Notes under the pieces: model-generated
What the model saw: only the letters and a program-made list of their open reading frames with translations
The model's database searches: none
What the model was told of the DNA's origin: nothing
In this document: piece after piece, positions 35,495-44,298 of the stretch
Layout of the letters: each line of letters begins with the position of its first letter
How positions within the stretch are numbered: the first letter of the stretch is position 1
Made by a program: the position numbers and the translations under genes
DNA from: Ponticoccus alexandrii
GTDB taxonomy: Bacteria > Pseudomonadota > Alphaproteobacteria > Rhodobacterales > Rhodobacteraceae
DNA length: 64,000 nucleotides
Direction of reading: 5' to 3'
Assembly (NCBI RefSeq): GCF_016806125.1
Contig: NZ_CP047166.1
Span: 3,038,001-3,102,000, forward strand

Positions 35495-36406
35495 ATGCCC
35501 CGACCCTACGACCTTCCCCCGATGACCTCGCTGGTCTGCTTCGAGGCCGCCGCCCGAAAACTGAGCTTCAAGGAAGCCGCGTCCGAGTTAAACGTGACCC
35601 CGGCCGCCGTCAGCCACCAGATCAAGGGGCTGGAGGCGGAACTGGGGCTGATGCTGTTCCGCCGCCAGCATCGCGGCGTCGACCTGACGGAGCCCGGCGC
35701 TTACCTCTTCCTCGCGCTTCGGCGCGGCTTCGAAACCATGTCTGACGCGGTGCGCGTGACCCGCGGCCCGCAAGAGGCAGAGGACGTCACAGTGCAGGCC
35801 ACCACCGCCGTCAGCGCCTTCTGGCTGACGCCGCAGATTGCAACCTTCTGGCGAGAGCATCCGGACATCGTGGTGTCGCAGCGCGTGACCGACGTGGCCG
35901 GAAGCGGCAGCGGCGCGGACCTGTCGATCCACTACGGCGCCGCCGCCGAGGTGGACGAGGCCTGCGAGGTCCTGTTCCACGACGAGATCCTCGCGGTGGG
36001 CACGCCCGCCTTTGCAGCCGCCCATGGCATCGCCGGTGTGGGCGATCTGCAAAAAGTGCCGCTGATCCATGTCACCGCCGAGGACACCGGCTGGACCGGC
36101 TGGACCGACTGGCTGGCGCATTTCGGTCAACAGCCGCCCCCGCCCCGCGGGCTGACGGTCAACAACCACATGATCGCGCTGCAACTGGCGCGCGACGGCG
36201 TGGGCGCGGTGCTGGGCTGGAGCGGCCTGATCGGCCCGCTGCTGGAAAGCCGCGCGCTGGTGCCGCTTGTGGCCGAGCGGATGGCCTCGCCACAGGTCTT
36301 CTACCTGCGCACGCACCCCCGCGCCTCGACCCCTGCCCGTGCCTTCCGCGACTGGCTGGTGCGGGCGCAGGGGGATGCCGCACGAAAACCGCCGGGGCAG
36401 CCGTGA
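35495..36406 (+). CDS. LysR-type regulator (GcvA-like), beside the betaine monooxygenase
   Basis: A 303-residue LysR protein of the GcvA style: 'LPPMTSLVCFEAAARKLSFK', helix-turn-helix 'AASELNVTPAAVSHQIKGLE' and 'LFRRQHRGVDLTEPG'. The ATG at 35495 is preferred; an upstream ATG at 35393 would add 34 residues translated from AT-rich promoter DNA. It is divergent from gbcAB and probably regulates it, with betaine or a derivative as inducer (inference). Confidence 0.87.
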   Translation: MPRPYDLPPMTSLVCFEAAARKLSFKEAASELNVTPAAVSHQIKGLEAELGLMLFRRQHRGVDLTEPGAYLFLALRRGFETMSDAVRVTRGPQEAEDVTVQATTAVSAFWLTPQIATFWREHPDIVVSQRVTDVAGSGSGADLSIHYGAAAEVDEACEVLFHDEILAVGTPAFAAAHGIAGVGDLQKVPLIHVTAEDTGWTGWTDWLAHFGQQPPPPRGLTVNNHMIALQLARDGVGAVLGWSGLIGPLLESRALVPLVAERMASPQVFYLRTHPRASTPARAFRDWLVRAQGDAARKPPGQP

Positions 36407-36446
36407 CAGGCGGACCAAGCGGACAACACCGGCACGCAGATCCGGG

Positions 36447-37121
36447 TCAGGCCTTCCGCGCCGACCAGCCGCGCATCAGAAGCACCTGAAAGACCGGCCG
36501 CACCGCCGAGAATCCTGCCTCGGTCAGCAGCGCCTCTACCTCTTGGGGCGGCAGGACCGACACCATTGCATCGAACTGCGCCTGCCGCTCGGGCGTGGCC
36601 GTGCCGGTGATCCCCAGCCATTCATCGATCGCCGCCGCCCGCTCTGCCCCGGGCGCCGAAAGGTCGACCGATATCAGCCGCCCGCCCGGCACCAGTCGCT
36701 GGGCGATGGCGGCAAAGAAGGCCCGGCGCGCGGCCCGCTCGGTCAGGAACTGCGAGAAGAGGATGGCCGTGGCGAGGTCGAAGCTCCCGGCCTCCAGCGT
36801 CTCGACCGGGCCGGCGTGGATCGTCACCCGGTCCCCGTAGCCGCCCGCGCGGGCCTTATCCGCGCAGATCGCCAGCATCTCTGCCGAAGTGTCCACGGCG
36901 GTGAACTGCCAGCCGGGGTGGCGCTCTGCCAGAAAGGCGATCTCTGCCCCGGTGCCCGCGCCGACCACAAGAACCCGGGCCTCTTCGGGTGCCCCGGCAA
37001 GGGTCTGCGCCAGCGTGAAGTCCAGCGCCCCGCGCAGCGGCGCCCAGAACGCGTTGGTCTGATCATAGGACTGCGCATGCGCGCCGTGGAACGGTCGGGA
37101 AGGAGCGGAAGGATGGGTCAT
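36447..37121 (-). CDS. class I SAM-dependent methyltransferase
   Basis: A 224-residue methyltransferase. Motif I is 'VLVVGAGTGAEIAFLAERHP' and motif II 'FTAVDTSAEMLAIC'; 'LVPGGRLISVDLS' is the post-motif strand. Start 37121 (MTHPS) has GGAGCC about 9 bases upstream and is preferred over 37136. The substrate is not indicated. The 3' end faces the LysR gene. Confidence 0.85.
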   Translation of the reverse strand: MTHPSAPSRPFHGAHAQSYDQTNAFWAPLRGALDFTLAQTLAGAPEEARVLVVGAGTGAEIAFLAERHPGWQFTAVDTSAEMLAICADKARAGGYGDRVTIHAGPVETLEAGSFDLATAILFSQFLTERAARRAFFAAIAQRLVPGGRLISVDLSAPGAERAAAIDEWLGITGTATPERQAQFDAMVSVLPPQEVEALLTEAGFSAVRPVFQVLLMRGWSARKA

Positions 37122-37268
37122 GCGGGCTGGCTCCATTTTTGTTATGATATCTCATACCCCTCCACAATCCTCCCCGCAAGGCCCAGCCCCCGTCCCGCCT
37201 TACCCTGCCGCGTGCATCCCCGGCGCGGTCTGCTACACAAGGCATGACGATCCCACCGGAGAGCCCAG

Positions 37269-38306
<1,038 letters not shown>

Positions 38307-38459
38307 AGGCCCAAGCGTCCACACCTTGCCCAAGGCACAGCGCGCGTCGGGCAAGGTGCCGCACAAAGGCCACCCCGCCCGCGCCCCGATCAACAGCTGC
38401 GGGTCCTGCTATAGACGGGCGGGATCATGCCCGCCGTCACCGCCCGGAGCACGCACCCC

Positions 38460-39644
38460 ATGCCCTTTCGCAACCTGCGCCACCTGCGCGTCTTTCTTGC
38501 GACCGCCGAGCTGCGCTCTCCGACTGCGGCGGCGGTGCAGTGCCGCCTGTCCCAGCCCGCCGTCACCCAGGCCCTTGCCAAGCTTGAACGCGGGACCGGC
38601 GGCGCTCTCTTCGAACGCACCCGGCACGGCTTCTTCCCGACGCCGCGCGGCGCCGTCCTGCGCGACCGGCTGGACCGTGCGATGCGCCGCCTCGACGCGG
38701 GGCTCGACGAGATTGCGCCCCGCCTCAAGGCCTCGGCCACCATGGCCCAGTTGCAGGCGCTGATCGCCGTAACCGAGGCGCAGAACACCACGCTGGCCGC
38801 GCGCGCTCTGGACCTCGCTCAGCCCACGGTGCACCGCGCCATCACCCAGCTGGAGCGCGCCGCCGGGCGCCCGCTGTTCGAGCGCAGCTCTTTCGGGCTT
38901 TTGCCGACACGCCCCTGCCGGGATCTCGCGCAGGCAGCCCGGCTCGCCTTTTCCGAGTTCCAGCAGGCCGAAGCCGACCTTGCCGAGCTGGATGGCCGCG
39001 AACAGGGCCGGATCACCATCGGCGCGCTGCCGCTCTCGCGTTCTGTCGTTCTGCCCGAGGCCCTGGCGCGGTTCCGCGAAGCCCGCCCCATGGCGCGCGT
39101 CACCGTCCTTGACGGCCCCTACGACGAGATGCTGGCCAGCCTGCGCCGCGGCAGCATCGACATCATCCTCGGCGCGCTGCGGGAACCGCTGCCCATTGCC
39201 GACGTGGTGCAGGAGCCGCTGTTCACCGATCACCTCGCGGTGATCGCCCGTCCCGGCCACCCTTTGTCGGGACAGCGCGATATTCCGCTGAAGGTGCTGT
39301 CCGCCTACCCCTGGTGCCTGCCCCGCTCCGGCACCCCCGCGCACACGCAGGTCGCGGCGCTTTTCGCCGCCGAGGGGCTGACCCTGCCCGAAAGCCTTGC
39401 CGAAAGCGGCTCTATCCTGCTGATGCGCGAATTGCTGAGGCGGGGCGACGGACTGGGCTGCATCTCTGCGCGACAGGCCGAGGCAGAGGTCCGCAACGGC
39501 CTTCTGCAACGGCTCGACATCCGCACCCGCTGGCCCGGACGGCGCATCGGCCTGACCGTCCGCGACGGCTGGGTGCCGACCCGCGCGCAGGCGGACCTGC
39601 TGCGCGAGATCCGCCACGCCGCCGCCGGGATCGACCGGCCATAG
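38460..39644 (+). CDS. LysR-type regulator with two tandem DNA-binding domains
   Basis: A 394-residue protein, about 90 residues longer than normal LysR. The N-terminus contains one LysR HTH ('AAAVQCRLSQPAVTQALAKLE', then 'LFERTRHGFFPTPRG') and, from about residue 92, a second one ('ARALDLAQPTVHRAITQLE', then 'LFERSSFGLLPTRP'). One normal effector-binding domain follows ('GRITIGALPLSRSVVLPEAL'). The start at 38460 has GGAG 10 bases upstream; 38427 is an alternative. It precedes the KDO genes on the same strand, but a 348-base gap makes a shared transcript uncertain. Confidence 0.9.
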   Translation: MPFRNLRHLRVFLATAELRSPTAAAVQCRLSQPAVTQALAKLERGTGGALFERTRHGFFPTPRGAVLRDRLDRAMRRLDAGLDEIAPRLKASATMAQLQALIAVTEAQNTTLAARALDLAQPTVHRAITQLERAAGRPLFERSSFGLLPTRPCRDLAQAARLAFSEFQQAEADLAELDGREQGRITIGALPLSRSVVLPEALARFREARPMARVTVLDGPYDEMLASLRRGSIDIILGALREPLPIADVVQEPLFTDHLAVIARPGHPLSGQRDIPLKVLSAYPWCLPRSGTPAHTQVAALFAAEGLTLPESLAESGSILLMRELLRRGDGLGCISARQAEAEVRNGLLQRLDIRTRWPGRRIGLTVRDGWVPTRAQADLLREIRHAAAGIDRP

Positions 39645-39992
39645 GCCCGGCGCAAGCCCCCGGGCAGCCGGCGCGAAGGCCCCCGGGATCGGGGCGGCGC
39701 CCGCCCCGGAATACCTGCATGCCCCGCCCCCTGACCCTGACCCTGACCCTGACCCTGACCCTGACCCTGACCCTGACCCTGACAGGGTATGGCCCGCCCG
39801 GCACCGACAAGGCCCGTACCCACGCGACGGGCGTCGGCACGAAGCCGCAACACACCGGTTTGTCGCTTGCCTTCCGACACGCCACTGCCGATGGTCGCCG
39901 GACAGGGTCGGCAGACCCCATATCCGCCCGGGGTTTGAAACCGGACCCGAACCCTCTAAGAGGTTTCCATCAGCGACCCGGTGAAGACACAG
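39645..39992. other. gap between the tandem-HTH LysR gene and the KpsF-like gene
   Basis: 348 bases containing the CCCTGA microsatellite (39729-39782). AAGAGG at 39957-39962 may be ribosome-site or promoter-proximal sequence. The open frame 39719 onward encodes only Leu-Thr repeats before low-quality sequence and is not called as a gene. Confidence 0.5.
39729..39782. repeat. microsatellite: nine perfect CCCTGA units
   Basis: CCCTGA is repeated nine times without error over 54 bases, then breaks into CAGGGTATGG. It lies about 85 bases after the LysR stop and 210 bases before the KpsF-like start. Unit number is likely to vary by replication slippage. Confidence 0.95.
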
Positions 39993-40958
39993 ATGACTGC
40001 CCCCCTGCCCCAAGACACCGCCTCCTCTGCCCGGCGCACCCTGACGACAGAGGCCGAGGCCCTCGCCTACATGGCCGAGCACCTGCCGCCCGATCTGACC
40101 GGCGCCGTCGAGCGCATCCTTCTGTCCAAAGGCCGCGTCATCGTCTCGGGCATCGGCAAGTCCGGCCACATCGGGCGCAAGATCGCCGCCACCCTCGCCT
40201 CGACCGGAACGCCCTCGTATTTCGTACATGGTGCCGAGGCCAGCCATGGCGACATGGGCATGATCACCGGCGCGGACATCTGCCTGCTGATCTCGAACTC
40301 GGGCGAGACGGCCGAACTGCGCGACATCATCTACCACACGCGGCGCTTCGCGATCCCGATGATCGGGATTTCCTCGAACCCCGACAGCAGCCTGATGAAG
40401 GCCGCAGACTTTCGCCTGACCCTGCCGAAGATGCCCGAGGCCTGCCCGCTGGGCATGGCGCCCACCACCTCGACCACCCTGACGCTGGCGCTTGGCGACG
40501 CGCTGGCGGTGGCCCTGATGGAGGCGCGCGGCTTCCGGTCCGAGGACTTCGGCACCTACCACCCCGGCGGCAAGCTGGGCGCGCAGATGAAGACCGTGGC
40601 CGAGATGATGCACACCGGCGGTGCCATCCCGGTGCTCGAAGGCGACTGCACCATGGACGACGTGATCCTCGCCATGACCTCGAAGGGCTTCGGCATCGCC
40701 GCCCTGACAAAGGACGGCGTGTTGCAGGGCGTGATCACGGACGGCGATCTGCGGCGCAACCTGCCCGGCCTGATGGAGCGGCGCCCGATCGACGTGGCCA
40801 ACCGCACGCCCGTCACCATCGCGCCCGACCAATACGCCCCGAAGGCGCTGGCTCTGGCCAACGCCCGCCAGGTGCAGGTGCTGCTTGTGGTGGACGACAA
40901 CAAGCGCCCCGTGGGCGTGCTGCATCTGCACGACTTCCTGCGCGCAGGGGTTATGTGA
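39993..40958 (+). CDS. kpsF: KpsF/GutQ-type arabinose-5-phosphate isomerase
   Basis: A 321-residue sugar-phosphate isomerase making D-arabinose 5-phosphate, the first precursor of KDO. The SIS domain has 'VIVSGIGKSGHIGRKIAATL', 'HGAEASHGDMGMI' and 'ISNSGETAELRDI'; two CBS domains fill the C-terminal third ('VITDGDLRRNLPG', 'GVLHLHDFLRAGVM'). ATG 39993 is taken, with GGTGAAG 6 bases upstream; GTG at 39981 would add 4 residues. It leads a kpsF-kdsB-kdsA set. Confidence 0.9.
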   Translation: MTAPLPQDTASSARRTLTTEAEALAYMAEHLPPDLTGAVERILLSKGRVIVSGIGKSGHIGRKIAATLASTGTPSYFVHGAEASHGDMGMITGADICLLISNSGETAELRDIIYHTRRFAIPMIGISSNPDSSLMKAADFRLTLPKMPEACPLGMAPTTSTTLTLALGDALAVALMEARGFRSEDFGTYHPGGKLGAQMKTVAEMMHTGGAIPVLEGDCTMDDVILAMTSKGFGIAALTKDGVLQGVITDGDLRRNLPGLMERRPIDVANRTPVTIAPDQYAPKALALANARQVQVLLVVDDNKRPVGVLHLHDFLRAGVM

Positions 40959-41106
40959 TGCGCTTGGGCCATCCCGACCGCGCCCTGCGCCGATATCCGG
41001 CCACGCGGGCGCAAGGACAGCCGCCGATGCGGCCGCTCCCCTTGACCACCATCGGCGCGCGCCAAGGCGCGGCCACACCTGTCCCCCGGAACGACGGAGC
41101 CCTGTG

Positions 41107-41895
41107 ATGCGCACGATCCTCTTCATTCCCGCCCGCTACGCCTCGTCCCGCTACCCGGGCAAGCCGCTGGCCACGCTGCGCCAGAAGGACGGCACGACCA
41201 AGTCGCTGATCCAGATGACATGGGAAGCGGCGCAAGAGATCGCCGGCGTCGACGCCATCTACGTCGCCACCGACGACGACCGCATCGCCGAGGCCTCGCG
41301 CGCTTTCGGTGCCGAGGTCGTCATGACCTCGGACGCCTGCGAGAACGGCACCGCCCGCTGCGCCGATGCGCTCCGCGTACTGGGCGAGACGCCGGACCTC
41401 GTGGTGAACCTGCAGGGCGACGCACCCCTGACGCCGCCGTGGTTCGTCGAGGCGCTGATCGATCGCATGGCCAACGACCCGACCGTCGACGTCGCCACCC
41501 CGGTGCTGCGCTGCGATGCCCAGACCTACGAGAACTTCACCGAGGACCGTCGGCACGGCCGCGTCGGCGGCACCACCGCCGTCTTCGACCAGGACATGAA
41601 GGCGCTCTACTTCTCGAAAGAGGTGCTGCCCTTCATCGATCCCGACAAGCGTCCCGACCCGATCCCGGTCTTCCACCACGTCGGCGTCTATGCCTACCGC
41701 CCCGAGGCGCTGGCCTCTTACATCGCCACCCCCGTCACCACACTGGAAACGCTGGAAGGGCTGGAACAGCTGCGCTTCCTCGTGAACGGCACGCCGGTCG
41801 CCTGCGTCGAGGTCGAGGCCCGTGGCCGCCTGTTCTGGGAGCTCAACAATCCCGAGGACATTCCCCGCATCGAAGGCGCACTGGCGCGAGCCTGA
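41107..41895 (+). CDS. kdsB: KdsB-type CMP-KDO synthetase
   Basis: A 262-residue cytidylyltransferase: 'FIPARYASSRYPGKPLA' (CTP binding), 'VVMTSDACENGTARCADAL' and 'VVNLQGDAPLTPP'. The last differs from the usual QGDEP by Ala for Glu. It is slightly longer than typical KdsB (about 248). Start 41107 follows the motif-consistent N-terminus 'MRTILFIPAR'. It would activate KDO as CMP-KDO for lipid A or capsule, acting after KdsA. Confidence 0.88.
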   Translation: MRTILFIPARYASSRYPGKPLATLRQKDGTTKSLIQMTWEAAQEIAGVDAIYVATDDDRIAEASRAFGAEVVMTSDACENGTARCADALRVLGETPDLVVNLQGDAPLTPPWFVEALIDRMANDPTVDVATPVLRCDAQTYENFTEDRRHGRVGGTTAVFDQDMKALYFSKEVLPFIDPDKRPDPIPVFHHVGVYAYRPEALASYIATPVTTLETLEGLEQLRFLVNGTPVACVEVEARGRLFWELNNPEDIPRIEGALARA

Positions 41896-42077
41896 CCGCG
41901 CCCCATCAATCGTGCGGCCCCGGGACCGGATGGCACAGGCCGGAGGCCTCCTGCCCCTGCCAAGCCGGACCGGCGCCGGGCGGCACCCATGCCACCCCGG
42001 CCCCGCAGCCGGATTGACACGAAGAGATATTCTCCGGCGCCCCGGTGCCGCAAGGCCCCCAAAAGGAGCACGACCCG

Positions 42078-42926
42078 ATGATCGAAACGAAAACCGTCAC
42101 CGTCCGCGACGTAGCCATCGGCGGCATCGCGCCCGTCGCGCTGATCACCGGGCCCTGTCAGCTGGAAAGCCTCGACCACGCGCGGATGATGGCCGAGAAG
42201 ATCGCCGAGGCCTGCGCGCCCACGGGCACGAAATTCATCTTCAAGGCCAGCTACGACAAGGCCAACCGCTCGTCGATCTCGACCAAACGCGGCCTTGGTA
42301 TGGATGAGGGCCTGCGCATCCTCGACCAGATCAAGCAGGAATTCGAAGTGCCCGTCCTGACCGACGTCCACGACGCCCGCCAGTGCGCCCCGGCGGCTCA
42401 GGTCTGCGACGTGCTGCAGATCCCCGCCTTCCTTTGCCGCCAGACCGATCTGCTGCTGGCAGCGGGCGAGACCGGCGCCGCGATCAACGTCAAGAAGGGC
42501 CAGTTCCTCGCGCCGTGGGACATGGGCAATGTCGCCGAAAAGATCGCCTCGACCGGCAACGACCGCATCCTGCTTTGCGACCGGGGGACCTCGTTCGGCT
42601 ACAACACGCTGGTCAGCGACTTCCGCGGCCTGCCCACCATGGCGCGCACCGGCTACCCGGTGGTCTTCGACGCGACCCACTCGGTGCAGCAGCCCGGCGG
42701 ACAGGGCACCACCTCGGGCGGCCAGCGCGAATTTGCGCCGGTGCTGGCGCGGGCGGCGGTGGCCGTGGGCGTCTCGGCGCTGTTCATCGAGACCCATCAG
42801 GATCCGGACAACGCCCCCTCGGACGGCCCGAACATGATCCCAGTCCACCGGATGGAGGCCCTGATTGGCCAGCTTCGCGCGCTGGACGACCTGACCAAGG
42901 CGCAACCCGAGATCCCGCTCGACTGA
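42078..42926 (+). CDS. kdsA: KDO-8-phosphate synthase
   Basis: A 282-residue DAHP-synthase-superfamily enzyme that condenses arabinose 5-phosphate with phosphoenolpyruvate. Landmarks are 'LITGPCQLES', 'FKASYDKANRSS' , 'VLTDVHDARQ', 'INVKKGQFLAPWDM' and 'DATHSVQQPGGQGTTSGGQR'. Cys in 'GPCQ' is compatible with the metal-dependent class. ATG 42078 with AAAAGGAG upstream is the start. kdsC (the phosphatase) is not in this window. Confidence 0.93.
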   Translation: MIETKTVTVRDVAIGGIAPVALITGPCQLESLDHARMMAEKIAEACAPTGTKFIFKASYDKANRSSISTKRGLGMDEGLRILDQIKQEFEVPVLTDVHDARQCAPAAQVCDVLQIPAFLCRQTDLLLAAGETGAAINVKKGQFLAPWDMGNVAEKIASTGNDRILLCDRGTSFGYNTLVSDFRGLPTMARTGYPVVFDATHSVQQPGGQGTTSGGQREFAPVLARAAVAVGVSALFIETHQDPDNAPSDGPNMIPVHRMEALIGQLRALDDLTKAQPEIPLD

Positions 42927-43198
42927 AAGCCGGGCTGCGCTCTGCGTAGGCGCTGTACGACCGGAATTGCCGTCAGGCGCAACGCCCGCCGGCATGGCTG
43001 TCGATCATCACAGAAACGCGGCGACGAATTCTGCCGTGCCGCTACCGCACCCGGGCTGACCCGGGCGCGGTGCATGCCAGCGACGGTCCGCTTGCGCCCC
43101 CAGTGCTGGGCTTGCCCGGGTATTGGTCTGACCCGCCGCGCGGCCTTCCGTAGGGCCACACATCCTCCGCCGTTGGGGCAGGGCCAGCAAAGCCGCCC
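42927..43198. other. gap between kdsA and the acetyltransferase gene
   Basis: 272 bases between convergent genes. It is GC-rich, without a recognisable gene, repeat copy or clear terminator. Confidence 0.4.
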
Positions 43199-43681
43199 TC
43201 AGAGGTCGATCTCCCAGTGCTGTTCGACAACCGGCACGCCGAAGCTGACCCGAGGCTCCGCCTGCACCAACCGCCAGCCCGTCCGCCGGTACAGCGCCAC
43301 CGCCGCCCGGTGGCTTTCATGCGTCCAGAGCACCATGCACCGATACCCGGCATCCCGCGCGAACTCCATGTTTGCTGCCAGTAGCCTGCGCCCAAGCCCC
43401 TGCCCCCGCATCCCGGGCTCCAGCAGGAAGAGCCGAAGCTTGGCCACGCCGGGCTCTGGCCCCTGCACGCAGAAGATGCTGCCCAGCCGCCTCTCGCCCG
43501 ACCGCGCGATGAAGGCGCGCTCCCGCTTTGGGTCGTGCCCAGCAACGAAAGCCTCGAGGACCTGCCGCACCAGCGCCGGGAACCGCGCGTCGAAGCCCTC
43601 GTCGCGGGCATAGAGCGTGCCGTGCCGCTCTACCAGCCAGTCCACATCGCCGGAGCGCAGGTCGGTCAGGTCAATCCTCAT
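43199..43681 (-). CDS. GNAT-family N-acetyltransferase
   Basis: A 160-residue acetyltransferase. The acetyl-CoA loop is 'EPGMRGQGLGRRLL', preceded by 'VAKLRLFLL' and followed by 'GYRCMVLWTHESHRAAVALYRRTGW'. The N-terminal 'DLRSGDVDWLVERHGTLYARDEG' strongly resembles the acetyltransferase half of MarR-GNAT fusion proteins, but no MarR domain is present. The start 43681 ('MRIDLTDL') is chosen because upstream in-frame sequence is antisense to the next gene. Confidence 0.85.
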   Translation of the reverse strand: MRIDLTDLRSGDVDWLVERHGTLYARDEGFDARFPALVRQVLEAFVAGHDPKRERAFIARSGERRLGSIFCVQGPEPGVAKLRLFLLEPGMRGQGLGRRLLAANMEFARDAGYRCMVLWTHESHRAAVALYRRTGWRLVQAEPRVSFGVPVVEQHWEIDL

Positions 43682-43774
43682 GCTGCCATGAAGCGCCTCT
43701 GCGCCTTGCAAATCAAGCCTCGCGCGGCTATCTCCCCCGTCACCGCGCAGCGGCTGGAAAGGGCTGGATCGACC

Positions 43775-43975
43775 ATGGGCATCAACGACGAAAAGGACAT
43801 CGAGGCCGGGCTTCAGATCGGGCCGACCGACAAGGGCATGGTGCGCCTCTTCGTCATCGCCGAGGGCCTGGAGATCCCGATGGATTTCGACCCCGAAGAA
43901 GCTGAGGAAATCGCCGAAGAGCTCCGCGCCGCTGCAGCAACCGCCCGAAAGAGTGTGAAGAACAAGAAGCGCTAA
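43775..43975 (+). CDS. small conserved alphaproteobacterial protein
   Basis: A 66-residue acidic/basic protein with 'LQIGPTDKGMVRLFVIAEG' and 'DFDPEEAEEIAEELRAAAA' followed by a Lys-rich tail. It resembles a small conserved family of unknown function seen in many alphaproteobacteria (possibly DUF6324; not verified). The ATG at 43775 has GGAAAGGG upstream. It is divergent from the acetyltransferase gene. Confidence 0.75.
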   Translation: MGINDEKDIEAGLQIGPTDKGMVRLFVIAEGLEIPMDFDPEEAEEIAEELRAAAATARKSVKNKKR

Positions 43976-44257
43976 CTGTTCAGTCCCGGCACTTGGTGGA
44001 TCTGGCCCAAGACGCTTCCTTCCATTCCCCAAAAAGGACCGCACCATCAAACCGTGGGATCAAATACCCGGGCGCAAGGCAACCCGGCGCGACGGGGAAC
44101 CCACTCGAGATCGTTGAAAAAGAACGCGCGTGGTGCCGTGGATCCGATGCGCACCCGTCTTTGGCACGACTGACGCAGTGAGAAGGCCCGGCGCCCCTGC
44201 CCTCACAGGCAGCACGGCACCGATGATGCCGGGGCACAACAGCGCCGGCCGCTGAAA
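43976..44257. other. compositionally different gap, possible remnant
   Basis: This stretch is less GC-rich than its flanks between about 43990 and 44170 (CCCCAAAAAGGACCGCACC, GGGATCAAATACCCG, GTTGAAAAAGAACGCGC). The minus strand reads 'GYLIPRFDGAVLFGEWKEAS' before an abrupt stop, which looks protein-like but has no proper start. It may be a scrap of a lost gene or mobile element; I cannot name one. Confidence 0.3.
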
Positions 44258-44289
44258 CCGGGGGCACCATCCGGGCGGCGCGCCCCCGG
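44258..44289 (-). terminator. stem-loop after znuA
   Basis: CCGGGGGC (44258-44265) pairs with GCCCCCGG (44282-44289) across a 16-base loop, 9 bases after the znuA stop on the minus strand. Confidence 0.5.
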
Positions 44290-44298
44290 CCTGGCGGT

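Noticed and set aside
39719-40130. Small protein starting MPRP followed by Leu-Thr repeats
   Set aside because: The Leu-Thr run is only the translated CCCTGA microsatellite, and the frame then runs into kpsF in the wrong phase.
38409-41126. A 905-codon minus-strand open frame covering the LysR and KpsF genes
   Set aside because: It is an antisense shadow; it translates the CCCTGA repeat as a Gly/Ser or Gln/Gly run and contains no family motif.
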